Assembly: GCA_022984795.1 (NCBI GenBank)
Contig: JALIHJ010000029.1
Span: forward strand, 186,001 to 250,000
Origin: Fabrea salina
Lineage: Eukaryota > Ciliophora > Heterotrichea > Heterotrichida > Fabreidae
Direction of reading: 5' to 3'
Length of the DNA stretch: 64,000 nucleotides
Of this stretch, positions 52,501-59,932 are shown piece after piece. Both the position numbers and the translations under genes were made by a program. Numbering within the stretch: the first letter of the stretch is position 1; each line of letters opens with the position of its first letter. Below the pieces are notes generated by a model. It was not told where the DNA came from. It ran no database searches and saw nothing but the letters and a program-made list of their open reading frames with translations.

Positions 52501-55149
52501 TTGCTTGTTTCTGGAGTTAAGAACCCACCTCAAATGCTCACAGACCATTTCCAGATTGAGACTCACTACTCTGGACAACTAGTTGACCAACTAGACCCTA
52601 ATGATGACACTTTTAAAGCCAACATAAAAGAAGAACCCAAGACTTTGAAAATAGACTCCTACGAACTAAAACCCAGCAACGAGGCTGAAAAGGGACTTTA
52701 CAGCTTCAGCATTGCAACTTCAACAAGCAGCGTGCACTCAGTTTTCATCAGATTCCCAGAAACTTACGCAGATCACCTACTGCAGCCCAGTGCTAACTTA
52801 ATGTGCTCTGCCTCAGTTAACTTTGAAAAATGTCTATTTGAAGGAAACAGACTAGTTAAGTTCCACAACCTAGCAAGTTTCAGCTATAAACTTGACCTGC
52901 ACATTTATGGAGTAATTAACCCTTTCCAAGGGCAAACGGGTGCTTTTAGCATTTATTTGTTTAACAACCTCCAAAACACCATCACTGAGTACTCACACTC
53001 AGTCACTTTCAAAATTACGGAGGTGCCCAGAATCCTAAACATGACATCCGTGACTACTAGCTCTAGCACTTCACACTCAACTGCAGACTACTACTTTAAC
53101 TTTGAGTGCCAACTTTCAGATGAAGAGCTTTGGGTAGAGTGGCCTGATGAGTACCAGTCTCTTCTAGAAAAGTCCTACTTTTCGTGCTACTTCGGAAACA
53201 GTTCTGCGTTTTTAGACTGCAACCCAGTGGCTAACACAAGGAACACAGTTACTTCCGTAGTAAGCACCAGAAACATTCAGGGAGAAAAGAACCTAAAGTT
53301 GACAGGACTTCCTACTTCTGAAGGCTACACTTCTGACTTTGTGCTGAAGATCTACAGTCAAAAAACACTTAGGTCAAGGTCCTTTGCCAACTTAACTCCA
53401 ACCCCTTTTCTTTACTTTGAAAGCAACACCTACAGAGTCTATGTAAACCAAACTGTTGTTCAAGTATACAGAGGTGCTTACTCTTACCCTGTTAGTGTAG
53501 AACTAGAAAAGCCCTCCTTCGAAGAAATTAAGTTCAAGCCTGTTCCATCAACCCCTCTCTTAGGGTTTTCTCCCCCAGAACTCCTTATGCAGTATGCTAC
53601 AAAAGACAAAGGCACCTTTGTGGTCTATGCTCCAATGAGTCTGAAAACTGGAAACTACTCAGTTACTTGGGAACAAACTCCCACTCTGGACTATCAGCCC
53701 TTGAAAGAAATAACTGTGGAAGTGCTTGACCCTGCACAGGACATAACAGTTTACTGTGAAGAAGTTCCAGAACTGCCTGTATCAGGAACTAGTTTCCCAA
53801 TTAAAGTTTACTTGGATAAACCTTCTTACAACAAACTCACTCTGAACTTTTCTACTGAAAACCCACTCCAAGACAAGTATGTTTTGTTCCAGCCCCAGTC
53901 TCTGAGTTTCGACCAAGGAGACCAAGTAAAGTACTTCACTGTGACTCTTATAGAAGGCGCAGTAAGTGGTAGTATCAAATTGTCCTTAGTAGGGGACTCC
54001 TCTGCCTCCTTTAAACTGTTCAGAAACTTGATCCCCTTTGAAACTATAACTTCCGACCTAACCACTCCAAGGATTCGCTCAGTGAGACTCCACAACATTC
54101 AAAGAACCTCAGCTGAAGTTCTTGTTCAGTCTAGCGACTCAGTTAAAGTTCACTACATGTACTCCAGAAAAGGGACTCCTCCCCCCACTCATTCTATGCT
54201 AAAAAGCGGAGAAGCGCCCTGGAGTGATGTCGAAGTAGTATACGGTACTGCTTGGACTCAAAGCCATGAAACTACCCTGTCTATTGAAAAACTCACTGAC
54301 AACACCGAGTACATACTCTACATCTTGGTAGAGAACAGGTTTGGAGAAGCTTCAGTTGAAGTAAAAGAGTTCCAGTTCAAAACCCTAGTAACTCCTCTGC
54401 CTGCCAAGTTCAGAGTTTACGTTACAAAAGCAACAACTCCGGAAAGAATTTGCACAGCAGTAGCCAAAGCACTTTCTTTGCCAGTAGACTGGGTTCTGCA
54501 CACTGGAAGTGACCCAGAGCTAGGTAGGAGACTTACTCAGGACACAAGCCCTTACTATGAACTTACTTTGTTTGTGGAAAGGTCTTTTGACCTAGACAAA
54601 CCTATACACTTAGTCAAACAACTAGACCACAAAACAAATCTGCTCAAAGAACTGGTTCCTTACTACGACTCTACACACCCACTGTCCGAGCACGCTACTG
54701 AGTACAGTTATTTAAAGCCAGAAATAACAAAAGCCCAAGTGGAGTCTAACGACCAGGGAACACTTCAAGCAAACGTAAGTATAAGTGTGGAAGGAACTGT
54801 GTACGCAGTTGCCCTTCCAGCTTACAAGCAAGCACCTTCTTCTGTGCAGATTAGGGACGGACTTGACAGCAACAACCTTAAAGTTCCTAGGCACTCTCAC
54901 CAAAAGGTTAAGTACGGAGAACCAGCACAACTCAACTTCACAGGGTTGCCAGCCCATGCAGAGTTTGTTTTGTATTTGACTGCTGAAAACGCCCTGCCTG
55001 GGAACCCTCAACTCATTGAAGACGAGTTCACCAAAGAAGTTGGTTTTGTAGTAGGCACCCAACTGGACACTTCTTTCCACTTTGAATTCAAAAACCTCAA
55101 CCACGCCTACTTACTATGTCTTGGCCTTCTCCTTTTAACCTTAACTTAA
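31590..55149 (+). CDS. Giant repetitive extracellular protein, about 7,850 aa
   Basis: The frame covers 23.56 kb with one phase change at the C5 run 36414-36418: removing one C fuses two perfectly open frames, with QPHNAYWITIATY at the join. The N-terminus is a signal peptide (MLLATVLLLFKHCFC). The body is a tandem array of beta-sandwich-like modules of three alternating types. One has (F/L)P..Y....C and ends in NPS/NPP. One ends in Y/FPSS.GEY-like motifs. One carries a DDLGTG motif followed by two cysteines. About 11 super-repeats span 33-51 kb. Downstream are more NP-type modules, an FnIII-like segment (about 54.06-54.39 kb) and a hydrophobic C-terminus (HAYLLCLGLLLLTLT), so it is GPI- or tail-anchored. 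No cytosolic domain is present. It is probably a fibrous coat, adhesion or cortical surface protein. I recognise no described family; if the phase change is real there are two genes. Confidence 0.8.
33400..51070 (+). repeat. Eleven super-repeats marked by the DLG motif
   Basis: A (D/E)DLG(T/L)G..-type motif followed by paired cysteines recurs at about 33.41, 35.25, 37.15, 38.88, 40.58, 42.27, 43.87, 45.67, 47.42, 49.15 and 51.05 kb. Spacing is 1.6-1.9 kb (530-630 aa). Examples are FADDLGLG, FSDDLGTGLSHGD, WTSDLGTG, FEEDLGLGLS and FAVDLGG. Units are conserved in motif order but strongly diverged in sequence, which points to old duplication. A weaker echo (WTQDLCT) lies at 47.89 kb. Confidence 0.85.
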
Positions 55150-55158
55150 CTTACAATT

Positions 55159-55614
55159 ATGAGTGACAAATTAAAACTTGACTTAACAAAGACACCCAAA
55201 CCCAAAAAGAGCCCAGAAAAACCTGTGTGGACCTTTTTTTACCCAAAAAAGCCCCTTAAAGTTCTGCAAACGAAGTCTCCTCCCAAAGTGCTTTCAGTTA
55301 AAAGACCGCCTTCAAGGATTCAGTCTGTGGAATCTGAAAAACTTAGGTACAAAACTGCGTCTGGGAAGTTCCACTTAGAAACAGAGTATTCTTCCCCAGA
55401 AAGCCGAGCAAGGTCAATGCACTCTTCTATGAGTTTGAGACCCAAAACCAACATTGCCAGCACCACAAGCACCCCCAAAGAAACCAAAACCCTTATGATC
55501 ACTCCTAAAAAGACCAAAAGCATAAGGATTTACGTAAGGAGTTCCAAAGAAAGAAAATTTGAGCCTCTTTTTTGGAACAGAAAGCTCCAGAAGCATTTTA
55601 ACTCTCTAAAGTAA
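55159..55614 (+). CDS. Small basic Lys/Ser/Pro-rich protein, unknown
   Basis: 151 aa with no recognised domain. It is rich in Lys, Ser, Thr and Pro (KTPKPKKSPEKP, KSPPKVLSVKRPPSR), probably disordered, and ends with a basic-aromatic stretch (FEPLFWNRKLQKHFNS). Many SP/TP sites suggest a phosphorylated, microtubule- or nucleic-acid-associated protein, but that is inference. It lies 9 nt after the giant gene and 27 nt before the channel gene. Codon use resembles its neighbours. Confidence 0.7.
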   Translation: MSDKLKLDLTKTPKPKKSPEKPVWTFFYPKKPLKVLQTKSPPKVLSVKRPPSRIQSVESEKLRYKTASGKFHLETEYSSPESRARSMHSSMSLRPKTNIASTTSTPKETKTLMITPKKTKSIRIYVRSSKERKFEPLFWNRKLQKHFNSLK

Positions 55615-55633
55615 CTCCTATAATTAGTTAATA

Positions 55634-55648
55634 TATGCCTGATGGATA
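55634..55648 (+). promoter_or_regulatory. Possible 4-codon uORF overlapping the channel start
   Basis: ATGCCTGATGGATAA encodes M-P-D-G-stop in another frame. Its ATG sits in the better start context (GTTAATATATG) and its body contains the main ATG at 55642. Initiation here could dampen channel translation. It may not be used if the transcript starts inside it. Confidence 0.3.
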
Positions 55649-57765
55649 AATCAAATAGCTACACTATTGATGAAGTCAGTCTTGCAAAATCTTGTAGGAG
55701 TTCCTGGAGTTCAAGTGATAACTTGCTTAGCTCCAAAAGAAGAGTTCCTCCTTTGGTTATTGAAAACGCTCTCCAGCACCAAGCAGAAGACTCAGAGATC
55801 CCAAGTTCCACTGAAAGGTTCAAAATAGGAATTAGAAACACTCCTGTAGAAAACTCTCTTTACTTAGATGTGTGGAAGCGTGCCTTCATAAAACTCAGGT
55901 GCTTGCTTTACCTTGGCAAACTAGCTAGAGACGCCCACTTGTTTGGCACTGTGCCCAGCACTATTTTCCAGTGCAAAAGACAACCCAGCATGATCAAAGA
56001 ACAAGTAACTCTCAAAGAAAAAACCGAAAACCCCAACGAACAAGTGCCTAGGTTCATTCTGCACCCAAATGGAACCAAGAAGAATGCTTGGAACATGGTT
56101 GTAGCTATTCTGCTCATTTACACGGCTACTGTTATGCCTTTTAGTTTGGCCTTTTGCGAAGCAGAGCCTTGGAACGCTTGGTACATAATAGACATAGTGC
56201 TGGACTGCTTGTTTTTCACGGACCTTGTCATCAACTTGTTCAGTGCTTACTATGACAGTAACAGCAACTTAGTAACTTCCAGAACGAAGATATTCTTCAA
56301 CTATCTGAAGAGTTGGCTTATACTTGACTTGCTGGCTTGCTTTCCGTTTTGGCTTGTAGAAGAGGTTTCAGGAACCAACGCTGGTTCTAGCTACAACAGT
56401 TTGTTAAGACTGATTAGGCTTCCTAGACTATACAGACTCCTGAGGATTTCTAGACTGATCAAGATGTTTAAAAACACCCAAAGTGTTTTTATGGAAAAAC
56501 TCCAGGACTTCTTAAGTATCAAACAAAGCGCAATGCGTTTGTGCAAGTCCTTCGTAACTATTTTGTTGTGTGTGCACTTTGTGTCTTGTCTCTGGTTTTA
56601 CTCTTCAAGACTCGAAGACTTCCACCCAGACACCTGGGTAGTTAAGAACCAACTCATAGACGAAGACCTAGGCACTCTATACCTGTCTTCGTTGTACTGG
56701 ACTTTCACTACACTTGCCACTGTAGGCTACGGAGACATTTCTTCAACAACTAACTCTGAAAAGGTCATTGCTATCATGTGGATGGTGTTTGGGTTGTACT
56801 TTTTTTCTTTTACAATAGGGAGTTTGTCTTCTATGCTTTCGAACATGGAAACCAAAGAAAACGCACTCATAGGCAAACTAGCTGTTGTGGACGAGTTCTC
56901 TAGAGAAGCCAACTTAACTAAAAATTTCCGGCAAAGACTCAGGTATGCTTTGAGGTACTCTTCTGAGAAAACCTTTTCGTGGATTGACAAACAAAACATC
57001 TTTGACGAGCTGCCCAAAGACTTGAGGTACGAAATTGCCCTTGCAATGCACCACGGAGCTATAATGAACTTGGCCTTTTTCAAGGATAAAGACCAAGCTT
57101 TCATAGCTACTGTAGTGCCTTCTCTGCAGCCCATGTTTGTCCAGGGCAAAGAGTACGTGTACAACACAGACGAGTACGCAGACGAAATCTACTTTGTGAC
57201 TAAAGGAAAGGTAGACTACTACACCTTGGGGATTGAAAGGTCGATTAAGGAAACGCAGTCTGGAGGCTACTTTGGGGACATTGAAGTGGTGCTTCAAGTT
57301 AAGCGCAAGTTTAACGCAAAAGCAGCTAGGAACCTTGAGTTGCTGGTGATGAGGAAAAGTGCCTTGAACTTAACTGAGAAAAAGTTTCCTTTGGTTTGGA
57401 ACGAAATAACTAAAGTGGCCAAGAAACGCAACAAAGCAGTGGAAAGGGCTATAATTGAGATTGAGGAACTTTCTAGACTGAAAACTAAACTTCTGAACAA
57501 AGAACAAATCCAAAGACTGAACCAGAAAGTTGAAAGGCGACTGGCCAAGAACCACTTAAAAGAAAAAAAAAGAAGAGCTACTGAAGTAAACAACTTCGCT
57601 GACAACAAAAGCATCGACACCAAAGAACTGTGGCTGAAAATGTGTTACTTGCACTCTTCCTTAATTAAACTCGAAAACGAGGTTAACGAACTGAAACAAC
57701 TACCTGAAAAGAGCTCTTCACTAGTTTCTTGCTCATCAGATTCTCACTCAGAAGGAGAATTGTAA
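55642..57765 (+). CDS. Voltage-gated K+ channel with cyclic-nucleotide-binding-like domain
   Basis: 707 aa. Cytosolic N-terminus (1-150); S1 near 155 (VVAILLIYTATVMPFSLAF), S2 and S3; an Arg-rich S4 (LLRLIRLPRLYRLLRISRLI) as voltage sensor; S5; then the selectivity filter TVGYGD (Gly362-Tyr363-Gly364), so it is K+-selective. After S6 come a C-linker and a CNBD-type roll (about 495-570; YADEIYFVTKGKVDYY, GGYFGDIEVVL). The cNMP-cassette PR(T/S)A signature is replaced by KRKFNAKA, so nucleotide binding is doubtful, as in EAG channels. A coiled basic tail follows. Ciliates use such channels to control membrane potential and ciliary beating. Confidence 0.93.
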   Translation: MDKSNSYTIDEVSLAKSCRSSWSSSDNLLSSKRRVPPLVIENALQHQAEDSEIPSSTERFKIGIRNTPVENSLYLDVWKRAFIKLRCLLYLGKLARDAHLFGTVPSTIFQCKRQPSMIKEQVTLKEKTENPNEQVPRFILHPNGTKKNAWNMVVAILLIYTATVMPFSLAFCEAEPWNAWYIIDIVLDCLFFTDLVINLFSAYYDSNSNLVTSRTKIFFNYLKSWLILDLLACFPFWLVEEVSGTNAGSSYNSLLRLIRLPRLYRLLRISRLIKMFKNTQSVFMEKLQDFLSIKQSAMRLCKSFVTILLCVHFVSCLWFYSSRLEDFHPDTWVVKNQLIDEDLGTLYLSSLYWTFTTLATVGYGDISSTTNSEKVIAIMWMVFGLYFFSFTIGSLSSMLSNMETKENALIGKLAVVDEFSREANLTKNFRQRLRYALRYSSEKTFSWIDKQNIFDELPKDLRYEIALAMHHGAIMNLAFFKDKDQAFIATVVPSLQPMFVQGKEYVYNTDEYADEIYFVTKGKVDYYTLGIERSIKETQSGGYFGDIEVVLQVKRKFNAKAARNLELLVMRKSALNLTEKKFPLVWNEITKVAKKRNKAVERAIIEIEELSRLKTKLLNKEQIQRLNQKVERRLAKNHLKEKKRRATEVNNFADNKSIDTKELWLKMCYLHSSLIKLENEVNELKQLPEKSSSLVSCSSDSHSEGEL

Positions 57766-57795
57766 TTTAATTAAACTGTTGACTTCCATACTTAA

Positions 57796-58074
57796 ATGAA
57801 AGGAGACCCCAAACGAGAAAACCAAGTGATCCTGTACAATCAAACTGCTGACGCAAACAAAGAAGCCACACCTGAGTCCTACCACTTCCTTGTAGTTATG
57901 CTAGCTATGTCTGGCTTCATGCTCCGAGTCAAGTGGGGGCCCTGGGCAGCACTTTTGGTCTTTATGTCAGGAATGAGTTCTTCCCGCATGCAGGACTTCG
58001 GACAAATGATTTCAACCTTCGCTATGCTTCTTGTAAGCTTTATTTCTAACTACGCTTGGGTTTTTAAATCTTAA
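57796..58074 (+). CDS. WDR83OS: PAT complex subunit Asterix
   Basis: 92 aa. It matches Asterix along its length: a polar N-terminus, then two or three hydrophobic helices (FLVVMLAMSGFMLRVKW, AALLVFMSGMSSSRM, ISTFAMLLVSFISNY). The MxGxMLxxKW and SSRxxxxxxQMxSxFxM pattern is diagnostic. Asterix with CCDC47 forms the ER PAT complex, an intramembrane chaperone for multipass proteins with exposed polar TM residues. The small size is normal for the family. Its TAA (58072-58074) overlaps the TTA of the convergent YjbQ gene (58071-58073). Confidence 0.9.
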   Translation: MKGDPKRENQVILYNQTADANKEATPESYHFLVVMLAMSGFMLRVKWGPWAALLVFMSGMSSSRMQDFGQMISTFAMLLVSFISNYAWVFKS

Positions 58075-58511
58075 TTAGTGGTTCCATTGATAGTTATAAC
58101 TACTTGCCGAGAACGAGACCCGTTTCTGTGCTCGCACAGGTAGATTCCTTGCCACGTCCCAAGCACCAAGTTCCCGTTGGTAATCGGAATCGTATGCGAG
58201 GCCCCCATCAAAGAAGACTTCACGTGGGCAGGCATGTCGTCTCTGCCTTCCATGGTGTGTCTGTAAGAGGCGTTTTCAGGCACCAGACGGTTCAAAGAGT
58301 CCTCCATGTCCTTGCGGACGTCTGGATCGTAGTTTTCATTCAGAGTCAAAGAACACGAAGTGTGGGTGATGAAAAGGTGGCACAAACCCACTTTGACCCT
58401 CGAAAGTTCCGAACCCACTTGCTGGAGTATTTCGTCTGTGATCAAGTGGCACCCTCTTCCGCGACTGCGGAGACTCACTACTTTTTGGGCCCAGTAAGAA
58501 GCAGACTCCAT
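58071..58511 (-). CDS. YjbQ/UPF0047 family protein
   Basis: 146 aa, full family length. Diagnostic blocks are FITHTSCSLTLNENYDPDV with the His and Asn/Glu residues lining the pocket, YRHTMEGRDDMPAHVKSSL, and GTWQGIYLCEHRNGSR. The family forms trimers; bacterial YjbQ can replace thiamine-phosphate synthase in tests, but its true cellular role is unclear. This gene has essentially no private flanks: its stop overlaps Asterix by 4 nt and its ATG is 7 nt from the divergent SF-assemblin ATG. Confidence 0.93.
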   Translation of the reverse strand: MESASYWAQKVVSLRSRGRGCHLITDEILQQVGSELSRVKVGLCHLFITHTSCSLTLNENYDPDVRKDMEDSLNRLVPENASYRHTMEGRDDMPAHVKSSLMGASHTIPITNGNLVLGTWQGIYLCEHRNGSRSRQVVITINGTTN

Positions 58512-58518
58512 TTCTATA
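58512..58518. promoter_or_regulatory. 7-bp divergent spacer TTCTATA
   Basis: The whole spacer between the YjbQ and SF-assemblin start codons. Read toward YjbQ it is TATAGAA-ATGG, against TATAGTAA-ATGG at 2932-2942. Read the other way it is TTCTATA-ATG, against TTACTATA-ATG. The two spacers match except for one base. A role in transcription or translation start is inferred. Confidence 0.45.
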
Positions 58519-59277
58519 ATGAACAGGTACGGACAAGAGTTTTCTTACAAAGACAGAATTAGAAGGATCTCGGAAAGACTAAGTTCCATCCAAGTTTCTA
58601 TTGAGGGCGAAAGAGGGTCGCACTTGGAAGAGGTGGACAAAAGACTCAACGCGATTGAAGACCAACTTTACGAGTCCCAAGAGCAAACTACCAAGAAGTT
58701 TGCTACTTTAAAAGACCAAATCAACAAAATACAAAAGTCAGTGGAAGAAGAAAGGTCCAGTCGAGACGTTTACTTTGAACTGAAAACTAGCGAACTGAAC
58801 GAAATCCAAGAAAGAATGGAACAGATCATATCCCAGGCCTCCAACTCGCGCAAAGAGTACGAAAAGAGAATGTACCAATTCATAGACGAACGACTTGAAG
58901 GAGTAAAAACTGAACTGCAGCGCGAAAACAAAGAAAAAGAAGAAAGCATCAAACGGATCAAACTCCTAGGGCAGCAAGAGTTCCCCAAACTCAAAGAACT
59001 TATCCAGAGCTCCGAAACCGAACTCCAAGACGTCAAAAGTAAACTTTCTGGAAAACTCCAAACTGAACTCCAGGAACTCAACAACGTACTTAGCGAAGAA
59101 AAAAAGGCCAGAGAAGAAACTGAAGAAGCAATGCTAGGCATGCTGACTGATGTCGTGGGCAAACTCAAAAACGAACTTGAACAAGAACGCAAGGAAAGAG
59201 AAACCAGTGAAGAAACCCTTTTGTCTTTGTTGGAAGAAACTTGTTCTAAGTTGAATGCTGTCACTACTTACTCCTAG
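58519..59277 (+). CDS. SF-assemblin family protein (striated/kinetodesmal fibre)
   Basis: 252 aa, almost entirely a segmented coiled coil with a short non-helical head, as in SF-assemblin: RISERLSSIQVSIEGERGSHLEEV, then EEERSSRDVYFEL, and a C-terminal EKKAREETEEAMLGMLTDVVGKL block. These proteins polymerise into striated rootlet fibres at basal bodies; in ciliates they build kinetodesmal fibres that anchor ciliary rows. The length is normal. Stop TAG; 17 nt to the convergent proteasome gene. Confidence 0.9.
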   Translation: MNRYGQEFSYKDRIRRISERLSSIQVSIEGERGSHLEEVDKRLNAIEDQLYESQEQTTKKFATLKDQINKIQKSVEEERSSRDVYFELKTSELNEIQERMEQIISQASNSRKEYEKRMYQFIDERLEGVKTELQRENKEKEESIKRIKLLGQQEFPKLKELIQSSETELQDVKSKLSGKLQTELQELNNVLSEEKKAREETEEAMLGMLTDVVGKLKNELEQERKERETSEETLLSLLEETCSKLNAVTTYS

Positions 59278-59294
59278 GCTAAATTAAGACTTAA

Positions 59295-59912
59295 CTAATC
59301 CATTCTGGCTTTCAGAGTTTTGGCTGTAATTCCTTCTGGAGTGATTATGTAAACCACAGCTCCCCAGCCTGAAAAAGCGTCCCTGTCAGTTCCTGAAAGC
59401 ATTGACTGCGCCACTACTTCAAACAAGTCATCCGGCTCCAAGTCTTGCTTGTAAAAGCTTTCACAGGCACCAAGCAATAGTTCCGAAGCAGTTCCAATGC
59501 AGAAAAAGTCGTCTTTGTCAGTCATAGTGCCTATGGAGTCAGTAGTGGCCAAGTAAGGCTCATTGTTCTCGTCCAAACCAGCAAGAACAGGCTCGATGAA
59601 GTAGGGTCCGAATCTTTTCTTGTACAAAGACGTAGCAAGCAACCACCCTAGTGTGCGAGGCTGAATAGACCTGCCTTCTTTCAGAGAGTAAAGGTTGATC
59701 CTGTATTTGAGGAAAGCAGAAAAGGACTGGACGTCTCCACCAAGTCCGATTAACCCCAAAAGGCATCTGTCAGTCATTTTAAAGATTCTTTGGAAGTTCA
59801 TTCCTACAGTCTTGTACTGACTCCCCAGTCTCCGGTCCATTGCAATTGCCACACAGTTCTTGCCCTTCATGCCAATCACTGAACCTCCGTGATACTCAAA
59901 GATGTTCGCCAT
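59295..59912 (-). CDS. PSMB3: 20S proteasome subunit beta type-3
   Basis: 205 aa, the family length. MKGKNCVAIAMDRRLGSQ, FLKYRINLYSLKEGRSIQP, YKKRFGPYFIEPVLAGLD and the C-terminus KTLKARMD are diagnostic of beta-3. Beta-3 is catalytically inactive: it lacks the mature N-terminal Thr (GGSVIGM replaces TT.....). It is a structural member of the beta ring in nucleus and cytosol. The start context is TAATAATGG, 20 nt from the divergent AP-3 gene. The stop is TAG. Confidence 0.95.
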   Translation of the reverse strand: MANIFEYHGGSVIGMKGKNCVAIAMDRRLGSQYKTVGMNFQRIFKMTDRCLLGLIGLGGDVQSFSAFLKYRINLYSLKEGRSIQPRTLGWLLATSLYKKRFGPYFIEPVLAGLDENNEPYLATTDSIGTMTDKDDFFCIGTASELLLGACESFYKQDLEPDDLFEVVAQSMLSGTDRDAFSGWGAVVYIITPEGITAKTLKARMD

Positions 59913-59932
59913 TATTACTATGCCAGATATAA
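59913..59932. promoter_or_regulatory. 20-bp divergent spacer
   Basis: It separates the ATGs of PSMB3 and the AP-3 beta gene. It contains TTACTAT next to the PSMB3 start and ATATAA next to the adaptin start, both resembling the short spacers at 2932 and 58512. Any promoter function is inferred. Confidence 0.35.

Noticed and set aside
36585-55104. Many minus-strand open frames of 60-130 codons opposite the giant gene
   Set aside because: They are antisense shadows with no start context, domain or spacing typical of real genes; the plus frame is repetitive and clearly coding.
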